Source: Clavelina lepadiformis
Lineage: Eukaryota; Chordata; Ascidiacea; Aplousobranchia; Clavelinidae
Direction: 5' to 3'
Assembly: GCF_947623445.1 (NCBI RefSeq)
Contig: NC_135244.1
Coordinates: 19,282,860-19,346,859, forward strand
DNA length: 64,000 bases
Of the stretch, positions 43,142 to 55,711 are shown one piece after another (position 1 is the stretch's first letter; each line of letters starts with the position of its first letter). The notes under the pieces were generated by a model. The model made no database searches. It saw nothing but the letters and a program-made list of their open reading frames with translations, and was not told the origin of the DNA. A program made the position numbers and the translations under genes.

Positions 43142-45222
43142 GTTTACAATGTGGATTAGTTTCTCTAAGCCTTGGTATCAAACTTTGATATTCTGCAAAT
43201 TGTCTGTAATTTTATCTACGATTTCTTTTTATGATTTTTGCTATGTATGTATTGGAGCATGTTTTTGATGAGTGCATTTTTACAATATCTTCGTATTCAA
43301 GCAGCTTAATTTAAAAATGTTTTTTTTCGAGTTTCCTTTGCAAACAAGTCACAAAGCAAATTGCGAAGTTTGTAACATAATCTGTTTTGTTGTACAAACG
43401 TGATGACATTTTTGTAATTAAAAACTTAAATGTTAGGCTTGATTACGTCAGAATTTAGGAGCACTGTTCACGAGTAACCGTAGTGGAAGGTTGGTGGCTC
43501 TTGCAATAGTTAACAATAATTTAATCAACCAATCAGTTTGCGCAAGCTAACTTTTCAGAATGCGATGTCACAAAAAGTAACAGGAAAGAAACATGTAAAA
43601 TTTAAAATATCCTACCTGAAAAAAGCAAGGAAGTGCAGGCTACACTTTTATTCCGACGTTAATGTAATCGGTATCAATATTCCAGGCTGGTATTGGAAAT
43701 TTTGTACAACACAATAGCAGTCGATTAAAAACACGTGAAGCGTTTTGTCTTGAAGTCACGAAAGAATCACAAACCGCTTAAAATCTTCGTCAGTGTATAA
43801 CATTACCCTGCATAAACCGGCATCATAATAACTACTATAACATTGCTCACGACACTTGTTGTCTTTCGCTTCGTATGCAAAAATAGTTGAGCGTAAAAAG
43901 CACGGGTTAATTAATGCTAAAACTTGATAGCCAAATACTGTACGATTACATCGACATCGTATGATTACAAAGGCAAACCAAAAAAGTGATATACAATGCA
44001 TGAGACATGTACAAGATCGTGGCTTCATTGCATTAAATGTACATTCCAAGTATTAGTAGATAGAAAAAAGCAGATTTTGAAATGCATAGGCGGGATCGCG
44101 TGCCCAAAATTAAGCAAAAAACGAGAAAAAACTATCATTACTCAGGTTCACATGGTTTTAAGTGGAAGACACGTGAGATGGTTTGTTTCAATAATAATCA
44201 GTAACAGCAAAAACTTGATCCTAGGATAATCATATACGATCGGGATTAGAATGAAGTCTCAAACGATTATAAAGTACATGGTCAACTCGTCCGAAACAAG
44301 GCGGGCTTGACAGTAATAGAACGGCAAGCAGATTTGATCCTGAATCTTGACGACTAAAAAAATTTTAAATGTCATTTCCGAACGGAGGTGACCGTGATCA
44401 AAATAACGCAAAGTACTGTACCTTAGCAAGTCTATCAAAGTTCAATGCCAAAAATAAGTGGTTTAATTTACAACATTCCCAGAGCTTCATGATAACGAGA
44501 TTTGCCCTGTTCGGCTTTAGCAGCTTTGTATAAGCAGATGATGGGGAAATGAAACGGTGGTAATTGGCGAAAAAACCCCAACAATCCACAACGCAAACTG
44601 TACAAGCACTTATAGTATCGTCTCGCACGCAAAAAAACTGCTTTAACAAATAAACGCAACAAAAGACAAAAAGTAATTCATAGATCAATGGGCAAAGCAT
44701 ACTTTACAGTATCTTACAGTAGGCTGCTAGGCCGATAACAGATTGCAGTAACGAAAATAAATTGTTTAAACAGAAAATCAGTTATCAAAATCAAGGATTT
44801 GTTTGCTTCAACAAAATGAGGTCACTGTCGGGTATTATTTGTTTCAAGCATCGCTACAGCTCCAATACATCAAATAAATCAAACGCACGTTGCATGTGAA
44901 AGAACAACTACGCGGCGTCAAACTACATTGTTTACACGCTATTGAAAACTTTGTAGAGGTATGAACAACATTCATTTTAAGCACCTTCCCGCAAACCAAA
45001 TTAAAGGGCATTCGCAAGTACGGAAAAAGTTCGACAAACTTGATTGTTTTTTACCCAAAATCAAATAGCAGAGAAAACTCTAAAAAATTATGCAAAATTA
45101 GACAAAGTTAATAACCTGATAAAAAGTTAGTACTATGAAGAAAAATTACTTAGTATGATTAAAACAGAAATTTTTTGACGGTAAGCCGTCTGCTGACGTT
45201 TAATCAATTAGCATAAATCCTT
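43142..45222. other. Convergent spacer between the claudin-like and FARP-like genes
   Basis: About 2.1 kb between the 3' ends of a plus-strand and a minus-strand gene. It should contain both 3' untranslated regions. Several 60-100 codon open frames exist on both strands, but none resembles a known protein or has convincing splice context. Repeated at 56796-58876. Confidence 0.45.
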
Positions 45223-48200
45223 TTACTGGTTGCTGTCCATACGGCTGAAAAGGCGAGTTCTTTGTGCCGCAACAGTGGCACTGCTGATGACCTGAAGCCA
45301 CCTGGAACGCAGATAGAAAAAAAATCAGTCAAGTATAACTCATATAACTCACTATCACTGGAAAAAACTTAGTAGCCAGAAATAAGGGTTTCTTCCAGGA
45401 AATTAGAAAGTTTTTGACAAAAATGTGAACACAAACTATCAAAGTAAAAATCATCTTCAAATCTCAAACCTGCTATAGGTATATTGGCTTTCAGCCCTGA
45501 AGAAATAGACGTGGGTTTTAAATTGAAGTTTAAAGACAAATTCTTTACGGATTCCGTCGTTCTCGGTGGGAGAATTGATGGTGTACCCTAGCAACGGGAG
45601 ACTGGCTAGAGGGGATTCGTCCTGTTGTTAAGAAAGAAATAGTTGTAGCAGGCAAGCGGTGTTATTTTGAGCAAACATGACTACGGCAACATGCAGGTAG
45701 GCATAATTTTGTCAAGATCGCTTAAAAAGCTTAGACGAGCTTAATACATCACCTGGTGCGATTTGTAGAAAAACAAACAGAAGTTTGTGAAGACAACCCA
45801 CAGTTTCTGCCAGCCGTTGGAATTCTTAAACTTGCGCAGAAGATAACCACTCAACTGGTTCTAGATTGCCAGGAAGAAAGACGTTATCAAGTGAACAACT
45901 TTAATCGAATGTTACAGATTACGTACGAAAAGTCCCAAGACAAACACATTCTTTTAAATCATTCACTTCAAATACTTCTGATATTACGAAATTACAATGG
46001 ACCACACTCAAAACATCGTGCCTTGGTCGAACAGCTCCTGAAGCCACGCCGCGAATATTATGGCACTATACATACCTTGAGCGAGACAAGATGATCTGAG
46101 GCACTGACACTTGTATTGCGATGCCAGCAGACGTGCATGGTGGCGTTTGTACGCTGCTGAGCCGGCGCCTTCAATCGCTCGGTCGAGTTTTGAACCGAGC
46201 CCTCCCCGTCCTCAGAGGACTGCTCCATCGACAGCCTGCTCATGGATTCTGGAGGAAAAAACACTCTTTGAATGATGTGTGATGGATAAAATGAGATGAA
46301 GTTTTTTGTATGTTTTCGCTACGGCCAGCCAAAATTTACTGATAAATTGTGATTTTCTTTCTTCTCGGAGGAATATTACTTGACAACATTTTAAAACCTT
46401 ACATTTTTCATGTACACAGAACACATGGAATAATCACGGTCCACGGCAGTATAGCCAATAGACATACCTTGCATTACGTTCATATTAATATTTCACAATT
46501 TCAACAAAGAGTTCCGATTTAATTCTTACCTCGGCCACCGTTAGTTAAAGGCGACTCAAATTTGCTGATTTCCTTTCCGGCTTTCGCTATGGCCATGCTG
46601 AAATCCTCCAACCATTTGTCCATCTCCTCTTGGCTGGCTGCGGCGACTATGACCGTCTTTGATCCGGAGAGAATACTGAAGCAGTTCGGGACCGCGCTTT
46701 CTCCTTCGTTAATCTCGATCTAAACGCAACGGACAATCATGACGTGTAGTGGCCTGGGTGGTATTTGCTCTTCAGACGCATGGTTAAAATCTACACTCGG
46801 TGGAAAAGATGCCACCGCCAGTCATCAAACACAACACAGCAAACAAATTGATGCACAGTATAGTAAGAAATGAAAATAAATGTACAGAGTTCCACTGCAT
46901 TCGGTCTTAATGCACAAGGCAATGAGTTGTGCGATTATTTAGGTTAGTTAAGCTCAAAAGAATCGGGCTTTCAAAATATGATAAAAATCCAATAAAACTT
47001 TTGAGAAAGACATGTCGTGTACTTACAATCATTCCATGCAGGGGAAGCTCTGCGTGAACTTTAAACTGGTTGGTAGAGGTCACGCCCTTGCTCGTGTAAA
47101 GAAGGCAATCGGAGAAGAGAAAGAAAAGCCTTTGCTGGAAACCTTTTCGGGATAATTTGTAAAGACTGCCTTCTCTGATGAAGTTCTGAAACGATAAAGT
47201 GACATTTAATTTGCTTGTACCTTACGTTAGATAGTCAAAATACTATACAAGTATCGGTGACGTTTCGTACAGAATAAATTGAAACGTTTCCTTTCTTGTA
47301 ATATCTTCTTCGTTTAAAATGCTTGATTACTTACTCTGTTTGGTGTTAATAGGAAATCAACACCCAATAGGTCACGTCGAAGCTGTGAGACTTTCTGAAG
47401 GTTGTGGGCTCGCTTTAACCTTTCGTGGGTGGCGCTTGTCAGTGACGTGGCTTCTTTTAATGCACGTTCGACGTCAGTTAATTCTTCGAAACTGGCATGG
47501 CTTCGAAGATCTGTAAATGTTAATGAGCGTTTTTATAAGAGCAGCGGATTAATCACCGGCAATTGCAGCAGTCAGTTGTAAAGGTCATGGTTGGCAAAGG
47601 TGACTGAAACATACACACTAGAAGCAAAGCGGTCAGAAAAAAAAACGAGTTAAAAAGTTTTGACTTACTGTCGAGAATGGTTTTATAATGAGCCACTCTC
47701 TGCATAGGTTTCAAAAGGAATGAGCTGAAAGGAAGATAACAGACTTTTTCAAGTTCAAAATCACGATAAACGGCTTCAAATCGCGGGTCCTGGATTCCAA
47801 TTTCTTCCATAGCGGAAATAAGAGGCTCTGCGTTTTCCAAGGATTCTAAATATTTCTGAAATAGAAGGTATTCCTGTTACTTTCACAATCACCTAACTCT
47901 AAATACATGCAAGAAGGGCCCCGAAAACGTCAGTGCTTTTACATTACACAAGCTATTTGTTAAGATATTTCCATTGAACATTCGTCTAACTTAATGAAAG
48001 ACAACTTTAATCAGTAGTAAGAATGCTAGGTAACAAATCTCACGCTGTTTCAATGATTTCAACTAAAATGTGACTTACGCCCAAAACCTGCAGGTGGTTG
48101 AGCATGATGTCATCGATTCTCTGATTTTGGTTTGGATCTCCACCGCGACCCTCCCACGAGGCAAGCCGGTCTTCTAAATCATTGAGGAACTGTTGATGTA

Positions 48201-49419
48201 TAACCAGAAGCGATCCAGTACCTCCGAAGAGCTGGTTGGCGACATTTTCCGGAAGAAGAGGATTTCCGGCTTCTTCACTTGCGCTTTGAATCGCGTCTTT
48301 GAACCACTACGCAGAGTAAGTTATCGGAGTTTGTTATGACATAAGAACCGGTTCCAAATGTAGGGGAAATTTTATGATAAGCAGTGTTCAAGAAACAGTT
48401 CAACTACACATGCTTATCATAATGGTTTGAATTAGGTCTAAAACTTAGGTTTTATGCAACTAAAAATAACAAAAAAAAAAACAAATTTAACCCCATACAT
48501 ATAAAATTAACAAGTTCGATTAAATAATTTCACGAATTAAGCAAAAACACAACGTAGTAATCTGCGTATATAGCCAGCCTTAGGCTATAACACCGCCTCC
48601 TAGCGATTACTCTTTATGAATTAAATCTAATATCAGCACCGCTCTTCGTCTTTTACAAAATATCACAACAACATGGACACAAGTCAATTTCTCCGGTTAA
48701 TCTTTACATGTATTGTTAAAGCATTGACCTTGTTGATAACTTCCAAATCTCTGACGTATGTTCTCTCCGTAGTGAGCGCCTCCTTGGCTATATAATAGGC
48801 TTGTGATGCAGGATATTTCTGTTGGAGAAAAGGCGTTTTGTTAGATACTTAGGACACTCAGTGCGTGAAATACCTGGAACTAGATGGTAATCTGCTGGTA
48901 GTTGAAACGGTTAACCATACACCAAGTTATACCGCGGAGGCTGGTTACTTGTTTTATTTAGTTTCGTGATTTATCGGTTATATGATTTATCGGAAAACCT
49001 CACAAAAAGGGCTTTAAGTTTTACATCGACCAAATAGCAGTTCAAAGGCGAAGGCGTCCTCTACAAATGAACTTAAATGCGTGAAAACAACACCAGTAAA
49101 CTACATTGTATCATTACAACTACGTTTGTATCCGGTCCAGTCAGAAGTAATACATATTGACACCAAAAGAAAACAGTTTTACCGATTCACTGTTCAAAGA
49201 TGATGTTGATCTTAGGCCCCGCGTAGACATAAAACTTGGAGAAGAAACGGCTGGTGACGCCGCCAGAGCTGTTACGTTTGTGAGAGACGACACGCTGTCG
49301 GAGTCGTTTGCATGGCTTGCTTCAGACGAACCACCTACGTGTAAATTGTAGCCGTTCTTATGATATTTCTTTGCGTAAAATACTTTTGGTGAAACATCAT
49401 AATTTATATTCAGTGACAT
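45223..49419 (-). CDS. FARP: FARP-like Rho guanine nucleotide exchange factor (DH-PH-PH, no FERM exons seen)
   Basis: Activates Rho-family GTPases at the membrane; vertebrate FARP1/2 act in axon, dendrite and synapse growth. Exons on the minus strand: 49183-49419 (may extend to 49438), 48729-48818, 48079-48306, 47669-47855, 47335-47510, 47027-47185, 46530-46719, 46076-46248, 45753-45860, 45470-45621, 45223-45301. They join in phase to 592 residues. After a Ser-rich N terminus (1-79) the DH domain begins (KEALTTERTYVRDLEVINK) and runs through ELEKVCYLPFSSFLLKPMQR. PH1 follows (FIREGSLYKLSRKGFQQRLF). The linker has the FARP signature TMHVCWHRNTSVS. PH2 comes last (QLSGYLLRKFKNSNGWQKLW through THVYFFRAES). 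Human FARP1 and 2 have an additional N-terminal FERM-FA half of about 500 residues; I found no such exons up to the next gene. Repeated at 58877-63073. Confidence 0.92.
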
Positions 49420-49537
49420 CAATGAATCTCTGCCAAATCTACTGTATCCAAAACGTCGTTCGTAGTGATAACAGAATAGCAAAAGCGACCTTCTTAGAGG
49501 TGCTTTTCTCTTACAGTACAAAGCAATTCAGACTTAA

Positions 49538-49545
49538 TGACGTCA
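49538..49545. promoter_or_regulatory. CRE palindrome TGACGTCA upstream of FARP-like gene
   Basis: A perfect 8-bp cAMP-response element about 120 bp upstream of the first assigned FARP-like coding exon. A second one lies 380 bp further away at 49918-49925. Binding by CREB/ATF proteins is inferred from sequence only. The repeated copy is at 63192-63199. Confidence 0.45.
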
Positions 49546-49917
49546 ATGTAATACATGCAGATTGTGTTTAGACGAAATGCGTCATTAAAACGGATTTTAA
49601 TCTATTTCGACAAAGCAGATTTCCAAAAAAAAAACAGTTTTTGAACTATGAATGTAAGGAAAATAAACCTAACTTCGGATTCAAATGTGAAAGCTAATCC
49701 CTTCAATCAAGCCGACAATACAAAACAAAAACACAAGCTACATCAGCCTAGACAAGTCGACTTATTAACAAGAGATGAAACAAAGCCATGCACATGTAGA
49801 ATGCTACAAAACGCGGAATGCAGCAGCTACCTTCAAGCAAGAAGTTAAAATACAAAATAGAGCAAAGCCAAACGACTCGAGCGAAACAAGATTTATTTGC
49901 GTCAGAGGCCACAGTGA

Positions 49918-49925
49918 TGACGTCA
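49918..49925. promoter_or_regulatory. Second CRE palindrome TGACGTCA
   Basis: A perfect CRE about 500 bp upstream of the FARP-like start. Two perfect copies within 400 bp of an AT-rich genome are unlikely by chance. The repeated copy is at 63572-63579. Confidence 0.4.
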
Positions 49926-52900
49926 TAGCCACAAGGCAAGAGTGGCCTTGTAGGAGAAATCATGCTGCAGTGTTAAGATGTTTATCCGTCTTACACCGCC
50001 AAAACTGAGTTCGGCATGCGCCCTACCGCAAAGTTGTCAAGTTGCGATTTTAAACTGACGTTTGACCGCTTTTTCCGTAACCTCGTCAACATTACTTGTG
50101 GTAATGAATATAAACGTTCGTTGTTAGTAACGTTGTCATGATAACGCAGCCCAGAGCGTCAAAGTTTAAAAGCTGTCTTCGAGAAAATTTTAAAACACGA
50201 TAATGGCTTGAATTTTGTCCGTTTCGGACTGCAAGTATCAGTTTCTGTGTGTTTTGAATCGCTTATTACAGTCAATGCTTATAATGTACAATTACATTTA
50301 AGTGTGTAATAATGCAAGTATGTTTGTTGGGTGATTATTTTGCTGCGTAAATGTATTCACTATGTCCAGTCTTCCACCAAAATGCAAACTGTCTTAAAAG
50401 CAGCAGTTTGGAATCTTCAACCGTGGTAGTTCTTATGAGAGAGATTCCACGCAGGCGCAGTTATAGTTATGTTTGACATTTAAACATGCTCAACACCTCA
50501 TGGAATTCAGGACCAAAGATGGGATAGAAAATAAAATTACCCCACTTAATTTGTTCACAAGAATAAAATGTAACTCAACACCGATTGATAATAACGATTA
50601 TAAGCACAGGGCAAAATTTATTGGCCGGCCATGCATAATTTATTGTGGCATACTGGAAATGTACAACAATTACAGGTATTGCCATGACAAAGCAAGGTCA
50701 ACATTTAAATGATTTAAGGACAATGTTTATAGCCAGAAAAGAGACTCAAAAACATCACTATTCATTGACCAATATATTATTACTACTTGGATAACTTTGC
50801 TTACCTGAGTGAAGATGCACTGGTGAAGGGACAGCCTGCTGTAATTTCCCTGCATCATCGGCTGGCGTATCTGAGAAAATTGTCCAAAATTGACTTTAAC
50901 TTGGATTAGTACTATGGGTTGCACAGAAAGGAATGTGCTTGTTGCACAAGGGAAAGATGTTTTAAAGTAAGACCATGATTGAGATTTCACAAACAATTAC
51001 AACTGTGTCCTTTTGCCCCCCACCGGCTTTCCCATTATACCTTGTCTAGAAAATGCCTGGAAAAAAATCTGAAAATGCTCAATTCCTTTCCGCCTAGCCT
51101 TCATAGATCTTTAACTTCCAATGCTGAAAAAAATTCTTTCTAATTCCCAAAATAATGTTCTACTGACACCATAACTGACTAAAATCTGTTCTCTGCGAAC
51201 TGCTTTCTCTTTCATGTCCATCTGAATGGAAGAGATTTTGATCAAAATGTTCTGCCATGTAAGAATATAACATTAAAAACATTTTATTAAAATCAGGACA
51301 AGCAAGCAGAAAAATTAACGCATTAAAAGAAATAAAAATTTGAGGATCAGCACAAAGCAAAGAAAGGGTCAAGACAGTTCACGTTTCACAACAAGGTACA
51401 TATTATTTCATTTTCATGGTTAAACAGGCTGACGTTTATAAAATAACATTTCACTAAAAAATTAGATGCAAGATTCAGTTGATTGAATAAGTAACAAACA
51501 AAAAAGATTTTAGCAAAATTCTCAACATGGCAGTAAATTTGTCTTCAGTTAACAGTTTCAAAGGCAAACTTTTTGCTGAAGTCACATGCATAATTTACAT
51601 CTAACAGTAATATTAGCTTCACGTAACAAATACAACAACTTATGTTAGAATCAAAGTAACAAAATGTTATGTTGAGGTGATGCATGGTCGTAACCAACAG
51701 AAATCATTTTTACTCCCCCAAAAATTACTAAAATTTCAATCATTTACAAAAAGTGCAATTATTTGTAACTTGCTGTTGCATTATGGTTAATTGGGTCGAT
51801 TAACTGTAAAGAAAACTGTAAACTGTAAAGAAAAAAATACGTAAATGTGTTCAGCATAATTCCTTTTGTTTGACATAGGGCTGTCTGTTTGACAAAGAGA
51901 CAAAAACAAAAAAAGCAAATTCAAAGCACAGCATCATTGTACAACTTGTACAGACTTGTGTTAAAGCTCAGTTGTCAGTTATAAAAATAACATAGAAAAC
52001 AAAACAAAGATACAAGTCCATCGATGCTTAAGCACATCAGCACAGTGACAGGAGAGACATTTACGATTCACATGCTCCCGATTGTAAATAAAAATTGGCC
52101 TGATAGTCTTCACATGTGAGTGTAGTCACATACTTTTATGTAGACACAGCCCTACACACTACACTTTTCAACCTTACACAAGTTTACCTCCCACCAATGT
52201 GCTGGTGCAATGGCCTGACACAAATGACAACCGTGAGATACATAAGACCTTTGCTGGTATTTCAGTCTTTCAATGATCAAAGCTTCATTGAAAGCATTGA
52301 CAGAACCAATATTTACGCAAACAACCATAAGTACAAGTGATGCCAAAAAGCAGAAGACAGAATTCCCTTCATACAATGACAGCTTTATGAAGAAACATTA
52401 TACAAAGGATTTACCACAAGCCAAGTGCAACTTCGTTATTTTTGCAAAAGCATGGAATAAATTAAATGATTTATCTTCATTTTGCACCCAATTTCATTCT
52501 CATATTGGCAATTATGGACCATCACTTAAATCTCAAAACAATAAAATGTAGCTAGCTGGAGACTCGATTTTAAATTATTGTCAATTACCATTGTAAACAA
52601 TTATAACAAAACTGATCTAAAGCATTGTTCAAAGCCTCTGACTTAAAAATATGGCACAACAAAAAACTGACCATCCTGAGATTTTCTCAAACAATTAAAA
52701 ACTTCTTTAGCGATAGAAAAAATGACAGTTAGCATAGAAATGTTAATTTCATGCCGATTTACATCATGGTTTTAATGCCACAATGGATGAAAGGAGAATG
52801 TTAGCAATGATGCATGCACACTGGGAGTACACAGTTGTTATGTACCTTACAGTATAGAGCCTTTGATTCAAACTATATCGTCTTGTACCAATACTAGCGC

Positions 52901-52976
52901 AGATCTCAATTTAAAACACGACGTACAACTATTCAACAAATTAGTAACTTGTGTAAGAAAGTGCAAGGCCTGGCCG

Positions 52977-53718
52977 TTATAAGTCGACAATTTCATCGCT
53001 TTCTCGTCTTATAAACCTCCCTGAGACAACTCTATTTGCAACACTGTTGTTATTGTTTGCGTTGACGGCAAAGCGTGACATACTAGACACCCCTGTGTGG
53101 TTGGAGGTGCCGTAAGTTATATTGCAGTAGGAGCTTAGATCAGTTGAAGGTAGGACATTGATGCTGCTGGTCTTTGGGATGACCTGGAGTCGAGGTTGTT
53201 TGCTGAGATCTTCTTTTGATAAAGATTCACGGATTCGATCGAAAGATGCTTCCATTTCAACAGCAAAGGACGAGAGGGCATCATTGCTTCCATAATCAGG
53301 ACCTGTGTAGTAATCATTAAATTTCATCGGGATCGGAGTCAGGAGGTTTTTATCGATACCGAAAGTAAGATTTTTGGAGGGAGCTTGGTGGGAATCATCA
53401 TCATCATCTTCTTCGTCGTCGTCAGACTCGACTACAACGCCATACAACCCGTCGTGGCTATCATTGGTGTGGTCAGAACTTCGCTTTCCACCATTGACAA
53501 AATTACGCTCCAGTGTTTGAGTTGCAATGTCTAATTCATTCAGAGCACGATCAATATCCGAGTCAAATACTTTGGAGTTGCTCTCATCATCATCTGGAAG
53601 AATCGGGGGCTTCGTGGGCACAGAGTAAAATCCAGCCTTAATCATCTTTTGTTCCAGAGCTGCATACTGACTCGGGGTGCGCGGCTCACCCCCTGCAATG
53701 CTGGGGAGGCTATCATGC
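52977..53718 (-). CDS. Terminal exon of an unrecognised acidic protein, cut by the repeat junction
   Basis: An open minus-strand frame running to a stop at 52977; the first internal Met is at 53645, but the frame is open and protein-like further upstream to the junction at 53718 (SLPSIAGGEPRTPSQYAALE). It therefore looks like the last coding exon of a longer gene. About 247 residues are visible. There are no cysteine-rich or catalytic motifs. There is a PPILPDDD segment, a long acidic run of Glu and Asp (plus-strand 53395-53435), Ser/Asn-rich stretches and the C terminus RFIRRESDEIVDL. The basic RFIRRES followed by an acidic end could be a kinase site or a short interaction motif. I do not recognise the family; it resembles an intrinsically disordered cytoplasmic tail. 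The upstream exons are not in the window. Confidence 0.65.
53709..53718. other. Repeat junction with 9-bp microhomology
   Basis: GCTATCATG occurs at 40055-40063, left of copy 1, and at 53709-53717, at the end of the unit. The next base differs (A at 40064, C at 53718), and from 40065/53719 on the two copies match. The sequences further left (GACAAA versus GGGGAG) are unrelated, so this is the exact break. Confidence 0.9.
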
Positions 53719-53780
53719 AGATTACTTTGTTGTAACTATTTCTTAAGATTGAGCTTAAAAACGCTTTCGATTTGTTATAG

Positions 53781-54726
53781 GCAATGACAAGCTTAGTGAC
53801 CTGTTCTGAAGGTGATCTTCGTAAGTCTGTAACTTATCTCCAGACTGCTTATAGCTTAAAGGGAGAGGAAGGCATAACTAGAGACGATGTATTGGAAATA
53901 ATTGGTGTGAGTAATACCTGTCCTTACCTTTATCTTCAATTGGCATTGCCGCATTACATTTTATTCATCCTGCCATTTGCATATAACAGTGTTATGTTAG
54001 GTCTCATCTACTCATAATATTTGCTTATTAACAGGTGATTCCTGAAGACGTCTTGAAGCAGTTCATCCAAGGTTGCGCGTCCAACTCTTACGACAAAATT
54101 CAAGCCGTTGTAAATGACATAATAGCGGAAGGCCATGCTGGTATATTCATGTTTATAATAAGACAACTTACAAATTTCAAGACTACCGGTGAGCGTTAAC
54201 TGCATATATCTGAGATGCTTTAACGCAAGTTGTTTATTTCAGCGTCTCGAATCATCCAGCAAGTATTTGATGAGATCGTCATCATACCGAGTTTAGGCGA
54301 CGACCAGAAATGTGTTGTAGCTGAAAAAATTGCGGTTAGTACTGATAGACTGGTACGACCCAAACAGGAACAGTGAACACATTCGCCGAATATTACCTAA
54401 GTGAAATATTTGGGTCAACGCAAAATATAGCACTTAGTTCTGATACGAATAGATTCGTTTTTGTCGACCCACTTGATATCGATGTTCCCACGAACCAAGC
54501 GAACGAATAATTTACCTGACGACACTTTCCTATTTATCACCAACTGCTCGTTTTCATGTTTTATTGCGCATTTAGACTTCAATTTTCTTTGGTTGTTGCT
54601 GTTTCGTGTTTTTGATTTTTATCTCTGTCTCAGGTCATCGATAAATGCTTAAACGATGGAGCCAACGAATACCTGCAGCTCATGGCGCTCGCAACAACTT
54701 TGCAACAACAGATGGCGTCATCATGA
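53781..54726 (+). pseudogene. RFC4: 3' fragment of RFC4 (exons 7-10 only), second copy
   Basis: Exons 53781-53906, 54035-54140, 54243-54334 and 54634-54726 repeat RFC4 exons 7-10 without change. There is no promoter, start codon, Walker A or Walker B exon in front of them; instead the terminal exon of an unrelated minus-strand gene abuts. If the duplication is real, this is a non-functional fragment encoding only the clamp-loader collar part. If it is an assembly duplicate, it does not exist as a separate locus. Confidence 0.9.
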
Positions 54727-55711
54727 CATTGCGCTTACTCAGCATTTTCTCTCTCATGTATGAACAAAGATACTTGTTTTTGAACAGTGCAAGTGTTGTG
54801 ATTTTGGTGTCTGACGACTGTCAAAACGACCTGAAGCTCGATTTGATGACATTTTACCACTTCCTCGTACTATCTTTTCAGCCAGTCGCTATTGGCTATT
54901 TGTATTTTTCATCGCAAGGCGTTTTTGATAGACAAAAATAAATCCACGGATGTAGCAAAACTACCGTTAACTTCAAAACAAGTTTAACAGGAAATATGTC
55001 TTTAGCGACCAAGTCAGCGTTTTCGCTGCTTACGTTACTTGAACGTTTAAAATACTAACTGACTTGAAATGAGAAAACAACTACGCAAATATACGTTACT
55101 ATTAATGCAAGTCATCACGTGCTCATGGAAGTTGTATTTTTTAGATGAATAAACACTAAAAATTTTAAACAAACTATATGATTTAGAACTACGAAGATTT
55201 TAACGTGTGGTAAGAGTCGACAGATACCACGAACCGAAAAGTTGTTCATTGCTAACTTCTCGCATTAAGCTTATTTGCTGATATAGTCGATCGCCTGAGT
55301 GGAAAGTCCCCTATAGAAAACCACTCGAGGCGTGGTCGTGCAATTAATTCCAGTTAATTGTTTTTGCTACGGAATTTTATAAGTTTAGTGGTTTCATAAC
55401 ACAGCAAAGGTTACACATTAACAAAACGAATATTTATTACCTAAAGCAGCCAGGAACAAATAAATTAAGTTACAATCATGACGTGCACAAACATGCCTGC
55501 ATAGCTTAATCATTAATAGACAACCTTCCAGGTGTGCAACGCAAAGTTAACATTAAAGGGTTGGCACAAGTTTCAAAGCGACTGATAGCAGAAATCATTA
55601 AGCGAACTAGGTTTTATTAACAGAAGTGTTCACCATTAAGTCTTTTATAAACGGTATACAATTCACAAATTTTCAGTTTATATCTCTTTGTTTGTTTGTA
55701 AAGATAACGAA
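54727..55711. other. Spacer, second copy
   Basis: Repeat of 41073-42057. It contains the same candidate AATAAA at 54937-54942 and no gene. Confidence 0.6.

Larger units (their letters stand above)
49439..52976. other. Upstream region of FARP-like gene and 3' side of the unknown gene
   Basis: About 3.5 kb with no supported coding exon. It presumably holds the FARP-like promoter (CRE sites at 49538 and 49918) and the 3' untranslated region of the minus-strand gene ending at 52977. The first 0.9 kb is repeated at 63093-64000; the rest would be repeated beyond the window if the tandem unit is complete. Confidence 0.45.
40065..53718 (+). repeat. 13,654-bp directly repeated unit, copy 1
   Basis: Everything from 40,065 restarts at 53,719 and continues to the window end. 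Every gene landmark, exon and intron position I compared is offset by exactly 13,654, with no length change. Base-by-base spot checks in introns, intergenic sequence and an 11-A run agree. The unit starts in RFC4 intron 6 and ends in or at the terminal exon of an unrecognised minus-strand gene. It holds RFC4 exons 7-10, the claudin/PMP22-like gene, the FARP-like gene and 3.4 kb of further sequence. Confidence 0.97.

Noticed and set aside
45756-46094. 112-codon plus-strand open frame (and its copy at 59410-59748)
   Set aside because: The minus strand over part of the same stretch (45753-45860) is the first PH2 exon of the FARP-like gene, with correct splice sites and phase; the plus-strand frame is its shadow.
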